Shown here piece by piece: positions 30,572 to 42,457 of a stretch of DNA of 64,000 bases. The stretch is from Mycobacterium sp. MFM001 (GTDB lineage: Bacteria; Actinomycetota; Actinomycetes; Mycobacteriales; Mycobacteriaceae): the NCBI RefSeq assembly GCF_003402475.1, contig NZ_BFAB01000017.1:1-64000 (forward strand), given 5' to 3'. The position numbers were made by a program, and so were the translations under genes. Every line of letters begins with the position of its first letter. The first letter of the stretch is position 1. The notes below the pieces were generated by a model. The model was not told the origin of the DNA, made no database searches, and worked only from the letters and a program-made list of their open reading frames with translations.

Positions 30572-30617
30572 CCCGGCTCCTCCTCATCGCGCTGCGCGCT
30601 CTGCATCGTCGTCCGGG
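30572..30617 (-). repeat. MIRU-type repeat between rplT and tsnR
   Basis: The bases include GCTCCTCCTCATCGCGCTGC and GCGCTCTGCATCGTCGTCCG, matching the MIRU core. The repeat fills the gap after the rplT stop and runs into the in-frame upstream extension of tsnR, supplying the ATG at 30587 and AGGAGGAG next to it. Confidence 0.78.
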
Positions 30618-31007
30618 CTAGGCGGCCTCTCCCGAAGGAGCGTTGACGTCCTCGGGCAGCGCGGCGCGGGCGACGTCGACCAATGCGGTGAACGCGGCCG
30701 GATCGCTGACCGCGATCTCGGCGAGGTTCTTGCGGTCCACCTCGACACCCGCGGCCTTCAGGCCCTGGATCAGCCGGTTGTAGGTGATGTCGTTGGCGCG
30801 GGCCGCGGCGTTGATCCGCGAGATCCACAGCTTGCGGAACTCACCCTTGCGCGCACGACGGTCGCGGAAGGCGTAATTCAGTGAATGTAGTTGCTGCTCT
30901 TTGGCTTTGCGGTAGAGCCGGGAGCGCTGGCCGCGATAGCCTCGCGAGGCCTTCAGGACGGTGCGCCGCTTCTTCTGGGCGTTGACTGCCCGCTTCACGC
31001 GTGCCAT
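30618..31007 (-). CDS. rplT: 50S ribosomal protein L20
   Basis: This 129-residue protein binds 23S rRNA early in large-subunit assembly. The sequence begins MARVKRAVNAQKKRRTVLK and contains RSRLYRKAKEQQLHSLNYAFRDRRARKGEF-type segments that identify L20. It is the third gene of infC-rpmI-rplT, with 32 bases between rpmI and rplT. In several bacteria L20 represses this operon by binding its mRNA; the structured leader here makes a similar control possible. Confidence 0.97.
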   Translation of the reverse strand: MARVKRAVNAQKKRRTVLKASRGYRGQRSRLYRKAKEQQLHSLNYAFRDRRARKGEFRKLWISRINAAARANDITYNRLIQGLKAAGVEVDRKNLAEIAVSDPAAFTALVDVARAALPEDVNAPSGEAA

Positions 31008-31039
31008 GGGATGTTCCTATCGTCGGGTGGTGGTGCCGG

Positions 31040-31234
31040 TCAGCCGTTCAGCATCTTGTTGACGCGCTTGGTGTCGTTGGCCGACACCGCAGTGCGCCCC
31101 TCCAACCGGCGGGTGCGCGTGGTCGGCTTGTGCTCGAGCAAGTGCCTGCGATTCGCCTTCTGGCGCACGATCTTTCCGGTTCCGGTGCGCCGGAATCGCT
31201 TCGAGGCCCCGCTGTGGGTCTTGGCCTTGGGCAT
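31040..31234 (-). CDS. rpmI: 50S ribosomal protein L35
   Basis: This 64-residue basic protein begins MPKAKTHSGASKRFRRTGTG, the L35 signature, and ends with KRVNKMLNG. GAGGAC lies just upstream of the ATG. It stands between infC and rplT in the conserved order, 29 bases after infC. Confidence 0.97.
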   Translation of the reverse strand: MPKAKTHSGASKRFRRTGTGKIVRQKANRRHLLEHKPTTRTRRLEGRTAVSANDTKRVNKMLNG

Positions 31235-31263
31235 ATGTCCTCAGTTCTGCTGTCTGTGCTGAA

Positions 31264-31854
<591 letters not shown>

Positions 31855-32117
31855 GGGGCCTCCTGGGTTCGTTGTTCTCGGTCGCGGCCGACCCGTGAGG
31901 AGATCCAGCGGGCGAAACACCACACCACCAGCAAAAAAGCCCTGCGTAAGCAGGGCCCAGAGCCGACCGGTCGCGGCCCGTCATATGTCGAGCCGCCTGC
32001 GTTGTCCGCAGAACTGGCACCGCGGGGTGCCGGTGACCGGACCGTTGAGCCTTCTGAAGGCCAACGGTGGGAGTGGGACTCCACTTGCTGTCCCTGGCAT
32101 TCGCCGGGACGGTCGCG
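31855..32117 (-). promoter_or_regulatory. Structured infC operon leader
   Basis: TAGACT (32124-32129, minus strand) is a likely -10 element, giving a leader of about 263 bases before infC. The leader contains a strong hairpin from a 7-bp plus 6-bp stem (32041-32068: ACCGTTG with CAACGGT, GCCTTC with GAAGGC) and an intrinsic terminator at 31933-31957. No protein-coding gene is visible on this strand between the promoter and infC. The layout fits a ribosomal-protein or translation-coupled attenuator. Confidence 0.6.
31933..31957 (-). terminator. Intrinsic terminator inside the infC leader (attenuator)
   Basis: On the minus strand GCCCTGC (stem), TTAC (loop) and GCAGGGC are followed by six T. 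The only transcription that can reach it comes from the infC promoter, because lysX upstream is divergent. It therefore ends infC transcripts about 80 bases before the start codon unless something prevents its folding. Confidence 0.72.
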
Positions 32118-32194
32118 TCGCCCAGTCTAGCAGTGCCGATGCCGCAACCCGACATGCGCGGCTTCTTGCGCAGGCGATTCGGAGTTTGAGGGAA

Positions 32195-32200
32195 TATCCT
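32195..32200 (+). promoter_or_regulatory. Probable -10 element of lysX
   Basis: TATCCT lies 8 bases before the GTG start of lysX, again suggesting a leaderless mRNA. The -35 region is not clear. Confidence 0.4.
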
Positions 32201-32208
32201 CGCGGTCT

Positions 32209-35200
32209 GTGACACTCACTGTGCACCGCTCCAAGAGCCGGCCGACGTCGCGCTATCACTGGGTCCCCGCCGCCGCAGGCTGGACCGTCGGGGTGATCGC
32301 GACGCTGTCGCTGCTGGCCAGTGTTTCGCCGCTGGTGCGGTGGGCCATCAAGGTGCCCCGCGAGTTCATCAACGACTACCTGTTCAACTTCCCCGACACC
32401 AGCTTCGCTTGGTCGTTCGTGCTGGCGCTGCTGGCCGCGGCGCTGACCGCCCGCAAACGCATCGCGTGGTGGCTGTTGGTGCTCAACCTGGCACTCGCCG
32501 CGGGTTTGAACATCGCCGACTTGACGACGCCAGACAAGAGCACGGTGGAGACCGTCGGGGAGAACATCGGTCTGGTCGTGCACCTGGCGGCGATCGTCGT
32601 GTTGGTGTTGGCCTACCGGGAGTTCTGGGCCAAGGTGCGCCGCGGCGCGCTGGTCAAGGCGGCGGCCACGCTGGTTGCCGGGTGGGCGGTCGGGATCGGG
32701 CTGGCGTGGGGGCTGGTCGAGCTGTTCCCCGGATCGCTGAGGCGCGACGACCGGTTCTTCTACGTGGTCGACCGCGTCGTCGGATTTGCGCTCGCCGGCC
32801 AGGGCTCGTTCACGGGTCGGCCGCATATCTTCCTCAACGACCTGTTCGGCTTGTTCGGCGGTCTGGCGCTGATCGTGGCGGCGATCGTGCTGTTCCGGTC
32901 CCAGCGCGCGGAGAATGCGCTGACCGGGGAGGACGAGTCGGCTATTCGCGGGCTGCTCGAGTTCTGGGGAAAGAACGATTCGCTTGGCTATTTCGCCACG
33001 CGCCGCGACAAGTCGGTGATCTTTGCGCCCAGTGGCCGCGCTGCGATTACCTACCGGGTCGAGGTCGGCGTCTGCCTGGCCAGCGGCGACCCGGTCGGCG
33101 ACCCGAGGGCGTGGCCCCAAGTCATCGACGCATGGCTGCAGCTGTGTCAGACCTACGGCTGGGCGCCCGGCGTCATGGGCGCCAGTTCCCAAGGAGCCAA
33201 AGCGTTTCGGGAGGCCGGCCTCAATGCCCTGGAGCTGGGCGACGAGGCGATCCTGCACACTGCCGACTTCAAGCTGTCCGGCCCCGACATGCGTGCCGTG
33301 CGCCAGGCGGTGACGCGGGCACGCCGGTCGGGGCTGTCGGTGCGGATCCGACGGCACCGCGACATCTCGGCCGACGAGATGGCTCGACTGATCAAATGCG
33401 CGGATGCCTGGCGGGACACCGAAACCGAGCGCGGCTTCTCGATGGCGCTGGGCCGGCTCGGCGACCCGGCGGACGGCGACTGCCTGCTCGTCGAGGCGCT
33501 GCACCAGGACAACCGCGTAGTGGCGATGCTGTCGCTGGTGCCGTGGGGACAAACGGGGGTGTCGCTCGATTTGATGCGACGTTCGCCACAATCGCCGAAC
33601 GGCACGATCGAGTTGATGGTCAGCGAACTCGCGCTGAACGCCGAACAACTTGGCATCAACCGCATTTCACTGAACTTCGCGATGTTCCGCTCGGCCTTCG
33701 AACAGGGCGCTCAGCTCGGGGCCGGTCCGATCGCCCGGTTGTGGCGCGGCTTGCTGGTGTTCTTCTCGCGGTGGTGGCAGCTGGAGACGCTGTACCGCTC
33801 GAACATGAAATACCAGCCCGAGTGGCTGCCCCGCTACGCCTGCTACGAAGACGCCCGGCTGATTCCGCGGGTGGGGGTGGCTTCCGTGATCGCCGAAGGC
33901 TTTCTGGTGCTGCCGTTTTCGCGACGCAACGAGCAGCACACCGGGCACCATCCGTCGGTGCCCCCGGTCCTGGTGGAAACCGGGCTGCTGCACCACGACG
34001 GCTCCACCCCGGATGTATCCAGCCTGCGGACTGTCGAGCCGCCCGACACGGACGGGCCCCGGCGTCGGTTACCCGAACAGGTGCGGGTCCGGCTGGCAAA
34101 GCTGAAGACGTTGCAGGACAGCGGTATTGACGCCTATCCCGTCGGGCATCCCCCGAGCCATACGATCGCCCAGGCATTGGATGCCGAGGACCAGAGCACC
34201 GTGTCGGTGTCCGGGCGGGTGCTGCGGATCCGCGACTTCGGCGGCGTGCTGTTCGCCCAGCTGCGGGACTGGTCCGCCGAAATCCAGCTGCTGCTTGACA
34301 ACTCGGTCCTGGAGCAGGGCCGAGCCGCGGACTTCACCAAGGCGATCGATCTCGGCGACCTGGTCGAAGTAACCGGGCAGATGGGGTTTTCCAAGACCGG
34401 CACCCGGTCGCTGATCGTGCTGCGCTGGCGGTTGATCGGAAAGTGTCTGCGTCCGCTGCCCAACAAGTGGACCGGCCTGGCCGACCCGGAGGCGCGGGTG
34501 CGCAGCCGCTACGTCGACCTGGCGATCAACGCGGACTCCCGCGAGCTCATAACGGCGCGCAGCAGCGTGCTACGGGCGATCCGGGAGACGTTGACCGCCA
34601 AGGGTTTTCTCGAAGTCGAAACACCGATCTTGCAGCAGATCCACGGCGGCGCCACCGCGCGTCCGTTCGTCACGCACATCAACACCTACGACCTGGATCT
34701 GTACCTGCGTATCGCACCGGAGCTGTACCTGAAGCGGCTATGTGTCGGCGGGGTGGAGCGAGTATTCGAGTTGGGCCGGGCATTTCGCAACGAGGGTGTC
34801 GACTTCAGCCACAACCCGGAGTTCACCCTGCTGGAGGCCTATCAGGCACACGCCGACTACCTGGCGTGGGTCGACGGTACCCGCGAGCTGATTCAGAACG
34901 CTGCCGAAGCCGCCAACGGGTCACCGGTGGTGATGCGGCCCCGCGCCGACGGCGGCCTGGAACCGGTTGACATCTCCGGGGTGTGGCCGGTGAAGACCGT
35001 GCACGAGGCGGTGTCCGAGGCGCTCGGCGAGCACGTCGACACCGGCACCGACCTGGCCAAGCTGCGCAAGCTGGCCGACGCCGCCGGAATCCCCTACCTA
35101 CCACGGTGGGATGCCGGCGCGGTGGTGCTGGAACTCTACGAACACCTCGTCGAGGCGAAAACCGAGCAGCCGACGTTCTACACCGACTTTCCGACGTCCG

Positions 35201-35523
35201 TGTCGCCGTTAACCCGGCCGCACCGCAGCAAGCCCGGTGTCGCCGAACGCTGGGACCTGGTGGCCTGGGGCGTCGAGCTGGGAACCGCGTACAGCGAGTT
35301 GACCGACCCGGTGGAGCAGCGGCGGCGTCTGCAGGAGCAGTCGCTGCTCGCTGCCGGCGGCGACCCGGAAGCCATGGAACTCGACGAGGACTTCCTGCAG
35401 GCCATGGAATATGCGATGCCGCCGACCGGCGGGCTGGGCATGGGCGTCGACCGCGTCGTCATGCTGATCACCGGACGCAGCATCCGCGAGACGCTGCCCT
35501 TCCCGCTGGCAAAGCCGCGTTGA
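32209..35523 (+). CDS. lysX: Bifunctional lysylphosphatidylglycerol synthase / lysyl-tRNA synthetase
   Basis: This 1104-residue fusion makes Lys-tRNA and transfers lysine to phosphatidylglycerol. The N-terminal part (about 20-225) has six to seven membrane segments. A DUF2156/MprF-type transferase domain covers about 240-580. An OB fold follows at about 660-750 (SGRVLRIRDFGGVLFAQLRD). The class II synthetase core covers 770-1104, with motif 2 FELGRAFRNEGVDFSHNPEF and motif 3 GLGMGVDRVVM. In M. tuberculosis LysX gives resistance to cationic peptides. The GTG start at 32209 has no ribosome site and is probably leaderless. Confidence 0.96.
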   Translation: MTLTVHRSKSRPTSRYHWVPAAAGWTVGVIATLSLLASVSPLVRWAIKVPREFINDYLFNFPDTSFAWSFVLALLAAALTARKRIAWWLLVLNLALAAGLNIADLTTPDKSTVETVGENIGLVVHLAAIVVLVLAYREFWAKVRRGALVKAAATLVAGWAVGIGLAWGLVELFPGSLRRDDRFFYVVDRVVGFALAGQGSFTGRPHIFLNDLFGLFGGLALIVAAIVLFRSQRAENALTGEDESAIRGLLEFWGKNDSLGYFATRRDKSVIFAPSGRAAITYRVEVGVCLASGDPVGDPRAWPQVIDAWLQLCQTYGWAPGVMGASSQGAKAFREAGLNALELGDEAILHTADFKLSGPDMRAVRQAVTRARRSGLSVRIRRHRDISADEMARLIKCADAWRDTETERGFSMALGRLGDPADGDCLLVEALHQDNRVVAMLSLVPWGQTGVSLDLMRRSPQSPNGTIELMVSELALNAEQLGINRISLNFAMFRSAFEQGAQLGAGPIARLWRGLLVFFSRWWQLETLYRSNMKYQPEWLPRYACYEDARLIPRVGVASVIAEGFLVLPFSRRNEQHTGHHPSVPPVLVETGLLHHDGSTPDVSSLRTVEPPDTDGPRRRLPEQVRVRLAKLKTLQDSGIDAYPVGHPPSHTIAQALDAEDQSTVSVSGRVLRIRDFGGVLFAQLRDWSAEIQLLLDNSVLEQGRAADFTKAIDLGDLVEVTGQMGFSKTGTRSLIVLRWRLIGKCLRPLPNKWTGLADPEARVRSRYVDLAINADSRELITARSSVLRAIRETLTAKGFLEVETPILQQIHGGATARPFVTHINTYDLDLYLRIAPELYLKRLCVGGVERVFELGRAFRNEGVDFSHNPEFTLLEAYQAHADYLAWVDGTRELIQNAAEAANGSPVVMRPRADGGLEPVDISGVWPVKTVHEAVSEALGEHVDTGTDLAKLRKLADAAGIPYLPRWDAGAVVLELYEHLVEAKTEQPTFYTDFPTSVSPLTRPHRSKPGVAERWDLVAWGVELGTAYSELTDPVEQRRRLQEQSLLAAGGDPEAMELDEDFLQAMEYAMPPTGGLGMGVDRVVMLITGRSIRETLPFPLAKPR

Positions 35524-35563
35524 TTGGCGGGTTTACAGCCAACCTTCAGAATCGCAGGTCAGA

Positions 35564-36988
35564 ATGGGTCCCATGTCTGCATCGACGGCGTTCGTCGCCG
35601 CGCCGCTGCTGGTGGGCCACCACACCTCGTTGATGCACGGCTGGGTGCCACTCACGGTGCAGGCGGCCGCGGCCGGCGCGCTGGTTTTGGCCGTCGGGTG
35701 GCGGTCGCGGCGTTGGCGGCTGGTATCGCTGCCGGTGGCCGCGGCGATCGGTATCGCGGTGACGTGCTGGGCGTATTGGTATATCGCCGACGACGGTCTC
35801 GCCGGTGAGCCCGCGCCACGGACGCTGTGGATGTGGATCGCGCTGACCGGCGCCGCCGCCGCAGTGCTGACCCTGGGCTGGCGAAGCGCGCGCTGGTGGC
35901 GCCGCGGCGCGTCGATGCTGGCCGTGCCGCTGTGTCTGCTGAGTGCGGCACTGGCGCTCAACGGCTGGGTCGGCTATTTCCCGACCGTGCAGACGGCGTG
36001 GAACCAGCTGACCGCCGGCCCGCTGCCCGATCAGACCGACGCGGCGGCGGTGACGGCGATGGCCGCCAAGGGCACTCAGCCACCGCGCGGTAGCGTCGTG
36101 CCGGTGACGATCCCCGCCGATGCGTCGCATTTCAAGCATCGCGGCGAGCTGGTGTACCTGCCGCCGGCATGGTTTACCGATCCGCGGCCGGCGCTGCCGA
36201 CGGTGATGATGATCGGCGGTGAGTTCAACACCCCGGCCGACTGGCTGCGCGCCGGCAACGCGGTGAAGACCGCCGACGACTTCGCGGCTGCGCACGGCGG
36301 CAATGCGCCCGTGCTGGTGTTCGTGGACTCCGGCGGCGCGTTCAACAACGACACCGAGTGCGTCAACGGCAGCCGGGGTAATGCCGCCGACCACTTGACC
36401 AAAGACGTTGTGCCCTTCATGGTCTCCCGTTTCGGTGCCAGCCCCGACCGCTCGAAGTGGGGCGTTGTGGGCTGGTCGATGGGTGGCACCTGCGCGGTGG
36501 ATCTGACCGTGATGCACCCCGACATGTTCAGTGCATTTGTGGACATCGCCGGCGACCTCGGCCCCAACTCGGGAACCAAAGCCCAGACGATCGCCAGGCT
36601 GTTCGGCGGCGATGCGACGGCCTGGGCGGCATTCGACCCGACTCAGGTGATCACCAAACACGGCCGCTACACCGGGATTTCGGGCTGGTTCACGGTCAAC
36701 TCCACACCGCATCGCGCCGTGACGGTGGCCGGCACCGGCACCAGCGCGGCGGAGGAACGAGGGGCCCATCCCAACAGCACCGCTGCGGCCGCCGAGTCGC
36801 TGTGCACGCTCGGCCGGGCCAACGGCATCGACTGCGCAGTGGTCGCCCAGCCCGGTAAACACGACTGGCCCTTCGCCGATCGGGCGTTCACGGCCGCGCT
36901 GCCGTGGCTGGCCGGACAGTTGGGCACCCCCGGTGCACCGCGGATTTCGTTGCCGGCCGCGTCAGCTCCGCTGCCCGCCAACAGGTAA
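35564..36988 (+). CDS. Membrane-anchored esterase/mycolyltransferase-like alpha/beta hydrolase (Rv1639c-like)
   Basis: This 474-residue protein has four hydrophobic segments in its first 150 residues and an esterase D/antigen 85-like hydrolase domain behind them. The nucleophile motif is GWSMGG near residue 305. The histidine is in QPGKHDWPFAD near 430, and VFVDSGGAFNNDTECVN resembles the family's oxyanion region. The catalytic domain should face the periplasm. The substrate is not known; cell-wall mycolate or lipid esters are plausible. It follows lysX by 40 bases and may be cotranscribed with it. Confidence 0.85.
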   Translation: MGPMSASTAFVAAPLLVGHHTSLMHGWVPLTVQAAAAGALVLAVGWRSRRWRLVSLPVAAAIGIAVTCWAYWYIADDGLAGEPAPRTLWMWIALTGAAAAVLTLGWRSARWWRRGASMLAVPLCLLSAALALNGWVGYFPTVQTAWNQLTAGPLPDQTDAAAVTAMAAKGTQPPRGSVVPVTIPADASHFKHRGELVYLPPAWFTDPRPALPTVMMIGGEFNTPADWLRAGNAVKTADDFAAAHGGNAPVLVFVDSGGAFNNDTECVNGSRGNAADHLTKDVVPFMVSRFGASPDRSKWGVVGWSMGGTCAVDLTVMHPDMFSAFVDIAGDLGPNSGTKAQTIARLFGGDATAWAAFDPTQVITKHGRYTGISGWFTVNSTPHRAVTVAGTGTSAAEERGAHPNSTAAAAESLCTLGRANGIDCAVVAQPGKHDWPFADRAFTAALPWLAGQLGTPGAPRISLPAASAPLPANR

Positions 36989-36996
36989 CCGCGCCG

Positions 36997-37419
36997 ATGC
37001 CGCCGATCGCACGCGTTCGCCGCGCAATATTCGCACGACACTGCAATCCGTGGAGCGCGTGGACGCGCTGGGCCAGCACGCCGCTGGTGCTGGTGCCGGT
37101 GTGGACGCGGCGGTGGAGCCACGCCGCGATCGTCGCGCTGTGGCTGGCGATCAACCCGGTCATCTTCGGCAAGCCTGCCGACCACCGAAATTGGGCCACC
37201 CGCGCGATGCTCGGTGAGGAAGCCTGGATTACCCACCGCCCGAAGGACTCCGCAGCGGCGGTGAGCGCCGTGACGTCCGTCGCTGCCGTCGTCGCGCTGG
37301 CGGCCGCGCGCCGGCGTCGGCTCGCCGTGGCCGTGGTCGCCACCGCGGTGCAGATGGCGCTGACGCTGGTGTACTGGCAGCAAATGACCCGCTACCTGGA
37401 CCGCAGGGGTAGCGTATAG
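36997..37419 (+). CDS. Small membrane protein, function unknown
   Basis: This protein of about 140 residues has two or three hydrophobic segments (around SHAAIVALWLAINPVIFG and VTSVAAVVALAAA, then VAVVATAVQMALTLVYW). The segment GKPADHRNWATRAMLGEEAW is found in the DUF6653 type of membrane proteins as I recall. I start at ATG 36997 because AGGTAA lies a few bases before it and the earlier frame is inside the esterase gene. It begins 8 bases after the esterase stop and is probably cotranscribed. Confidence 0.7.
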   Translation: MPPIARVRRAIFARHCNPWSAWTRWASTPLVLVPVWTRRWSHAAIVALWLAINPVIFGKPADHRNWATRAMLGEEAWITHRPKDSAAAVSAVTSVAAVVALAAARRRRLAVAVVATAVQMALTLVYWQQMTRYLDRRGSV

Positions 37420-37421
37420 CC

Positions 37422-37646
37422 ATGCCCGACGAGCAGGATGCCGGATACGACGATTCCGGTTTGCCGACGTTCGAGTCGGTTCGCGAGAAGATCGAGACGC
37501 GATACGGAACCTCTATGGGCGCAGCCGAATTGGCCGCTGAAACGCCGGAGGGCAGCGGCGTCGAGGAGCAATACCAACAGCGACAGCAAGCAGCCGCTGA
37601 GCGGTTGGCCGAGATCCGCGAATCGATGCACAAGGATGACCGCTGA
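37422..37646 (+). CDS. Small acidic hypothetical protein (possibly Rv1638A-like)
   Basis: This 74-residue soluble protein is acidic and largely helical, with LPTFESVREKIETRYGTSMGAAEL and a charged second half rich in Gln, Glu and Arg that could form a coiled coil. It begins 2 bases after the previous stop, which supports translation. A small conserved gene occupies this place in M. tuberculosis (Rv1638A), but I cannot confirm homology. No function can be assigned. Confidence 0.72.
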   Translation: MPDEQDAGYDDSGLPTFESVREKIETRYGTSMGAAELAAETPEGSGVEEQYQQRQQAAAERLAEIRESMHKDDR

Positions 37647-37678
37647 GAACATTCAGCGTCGCGGAGCGGCGGAATCGC

Positions 37679-38801
37679 TTGGCGCGCAGGCATTTCCTGG
37701 CGCGTGATAGCTCCGGATCGATAGCGGCGATCACGACCGGCCTGGTGGGTCTGCATGCCACCGATCCGGCCACGCCGTATCTCTCGCTGTGGGCGCGCAG
37801 ACCCGGGTTCGTCACCGCTGACCTCGATGCCGAGCTGTACCAGAAGCGTTCTGTGGTCAAGCATCTGGCGATGCGGCGCACACTATGGCTGGTCCACGCC
37901 GACGATCTGGCCATGATTCAACCGGCGGCCAGCGACCGGGTCGCGGCCAACGAGCGTCGTCGGCTGATCGCCGACGTGCAGAAGGCCGGCGTCGCCGGCG
38001 ACGGCGAGCGGTGGCTCGATGCGGCCTGCGCGGCGGTGCTGCGCCACCTGGGTGAGCACGGGCCAGCCAGCGGCGGCGAACTGCGCGCCGCGCTTCCCGA
38101 ACTGGCCGGAACGTGGGACCCGGCGCCCGGAAAGCGTTGGGGCGGACCAGTTTCGCTTGCCCCACGGGTGCTGACCGTGCTGTCGGTTCGCGGCGACGTC
38201 GTGCGCGGTCCGAATGGCGGGACGTGGACCGCCTCACGCCCGCGTTGGGTCAGCGCAGCCGACTGGCTCGCAAAGCGGGACGAGCCGATGGCGGCCGACG
38301 ACGCCCGCGCCGAACTGACCCGCCGATGGCTGCACGCGTTCGGGCCGGCGACCGTCGAGGACATCAAGTGGTGGTGCGGTACCACCTTGACCGCGGTGCG
38401 TAAGGCGCTGGCCGAAATCGGCGCGGTAGCGGTGGATCTGCACGGCAGTCCCGGCTTCGCGCTGGCCGATGACCTCGAGGCCGAACCGGACACCGAGCCA
38501 TGGTGCGCACCGCTGCCCGGACTCGACCCCACCACGATGGGCTGGTATCAGCGCGATTGGTATCTCGGCGACTACCGCGGACAGGTCTTCGACAACACCG
38601 GCAACGCGGGGCCGACCGCGTGGTGGAACGGCCGCGTGGTGGGCGGCTGGTCTCAGGACACGAACGGCCGGGTTCAGCTCCAGCTTTTGGAGGATCCCGG
38701 CCGTGATGCGCGACGGGCACTGGCGAAACGGGCCGACGAACTGACCTCCTGGCTGGATGGCGTGCGAGTCCCCCCGCGCTTCCCCTCGCCGCTGTCGAAG
38801 G

Positions 38802-38812
<11 letters not shown>
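37679..38812 (+). CDS. Winged-helix DNA-binding domain protein (HTH_42 / DUF1006 family)
   Basis: This protein of at least 377 residues belongs to the HTH_42 family, whose members include AlkX/YcaQ-type DNA glycosylases acting on cross-links or alkylated bases. LVGLHATDPATPYLSLWARRPGF and MRRTLWLVHADDL are the family's N-terminal segments, and ADELTSWLDGVRVPPRFPSPLSK its C-terminus. The first standard start is TTG 37679. The frame runs on upstream to 37640 and encodes RTFSVAERRNRLARRHFL, which looks like the family's first helix, so a CTG at 37643 or another unusual start may be used. Its last 11 bases overlap the convergent uvrA gene, so a role in repair is attractive. Confidence 0.8.
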
Positions 38813-41699
<2,887 letters not shown>

Positions 41700-41715
41700 C
41701 GTTTCCCATGCTAGG

Positions 41716-41729
41716 TGTCGGTACCGACA
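41716..41729. promoter_or_regulatory. 14-bp perfect palindrome in the uvrA divergent promoter region
   Basis: TGTCGGTACCGACA is self-complementary over all 14 bases. It lies between TAGCAT, the likely -10 of uvrA (minus strand, 41709-41714), and TACGGT (41734-41739), the likely -10 of the MBL-fold gene 7 bases before its ATG. A dimeric regulator bound here could affect both genes. It does not match the mycobacterial SOS box as I recall it. Confidence 0.5.
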
Positions 41730-41746
41730 GCAGTACGGTGGCGGCT

Positions 41747-42415
41747 ATGACAGTCCTCGACAACTACACCGGCCACGTCGAACCGGGCACCGCCGCCCGT
41801 CGCACCCTGCCCGGCGCGACCATCGTGAAGGCGTCGGTCGGCCCGATGGACAACAACGCCTACCTGGTCACCTGTTCCCAGACCGGCGAAACGCTGCTGA
41901 TCGACGCCGCCAACGACGCCGAGGTCCTGATCGACCTGGTGCGCCGCCACGCACCCAAGGTGTCGCTGATCGTCACCAGCCACCAGCACTTCGACCACTG
42001 GCAGGCGCTGGAAGCGCTCGCCGAAGCCACCGGCGCGCCCACCGCGGCGCACGAGATCGACGCCGACGCGCTGCCGGTCAAGCCGGACCGGCTGCTCAAA
42101 GGCGGCGACACCGTGCAGATCGGCAACCTCACCTTCGACGTGATCCACTTGCGCGGCCACACGCCCGGGTCGGTCGCGCTGGCACTCGACGGCGTCGGGG
42201 ACGCCACGCAGTTGTTCACCGGCGACTGCCTGTTCCCGGGCGGGGTCGGGAAGACATGGCAGCCCGGCGATTTCGAGCAACTGCTCGACGACGTCACGAC
42301 CCGCGTGTTCGACGTCTACGACGATTCGACCGTGGTCTATCCCGGCCACGGCGACGACACCACGCTGGGCGCCGAACGACCTCACCTCGGCGAGTGGAAG
42401 ACGCGCGGCTGGTAA
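41747..42415 (+). CDS. MBL-fold metallohydrolase, glyoxalase II-like (Rv1637c-like)
   Basis: This 222-residue metallo-beta-lactamase-fold hydrolase shows the metal-binding motif TSHQHFDHW near residue 75, the second site histidine in LRGHTPGS, the bridging aspartate in FTGDCLFPGG and the last histidine in VYPGHGDDT. Family members hydrolyse thioesters or similar bonds; the substrate is not known. I use ATG 41747 because a -10 element lies 7 bases before it; the frame is open from 41708. The Hsp70-like gene follows after 42 bases. Confidence 0.87.
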   Translation: MTVLDNYTGHVEPGTAARRTLPGATIVKASVGPMDNNAYLVTCSQTGETLLIDAANDAEVLIDLVRRHAPKVSLIVTSHQHFDHWQALEALAEATGAPTAAHEIDADALPVKPDRLLKGGDTVQIGNLTFDVIHLRGHTPGSVALALDGVGDATQLFTGDCLFPGGVGKTWQPGDFEQLLDDVTTRVFDVYDDSTVVYPGHGDDTTLGAERPHLGEWKTRGW

Positions 42416-42438
42416 TCAACCGCGCGAAACGCGGTGCA

Positions 42439-42456
42439 GCGCCTAAGCTTAGGCGC
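42439..42456. promoter_or_regulatory. 18-bp perfect palindrome at the start of the Hsp70-like gene
   Basis: GCGCCTAAGCTTAGGCGC is self-complementary over 18 bases and ends one base before the ATG at 42458. Its centre contains TAAGCT (42444-42449), which is well placed as a -10 element for a leaderless transcript. A protein bound here would block the promoter directly. As RNA it would form a 7-bp hairpin, but if transcription starts near 42456 it acts only as DNA. Confidence 0.65.
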
Positions 42457-42457
42457 G

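Noticed and set aside
30588..30617. A separate regulatory RNA between rplT and tsnR
   Set aside because: The sequence is explained by the MIRU-type repeat that is also present at 9771 and 20763.
35524..35808. 94-residue open frame overlapping the start of the membrane esterase
   Set aside because: It is in another frame of a gene with clear membrane and hydrolase motifs, and it has arginine-rich shadow composition.
42439..42456. The 18-bp palindrome as a transcription terminator of the MBL-fold gene
   Set aside because: It lacks a following T run, and the Hsp70-like start codon follows immediately, so an operator or promoter role is more likely.
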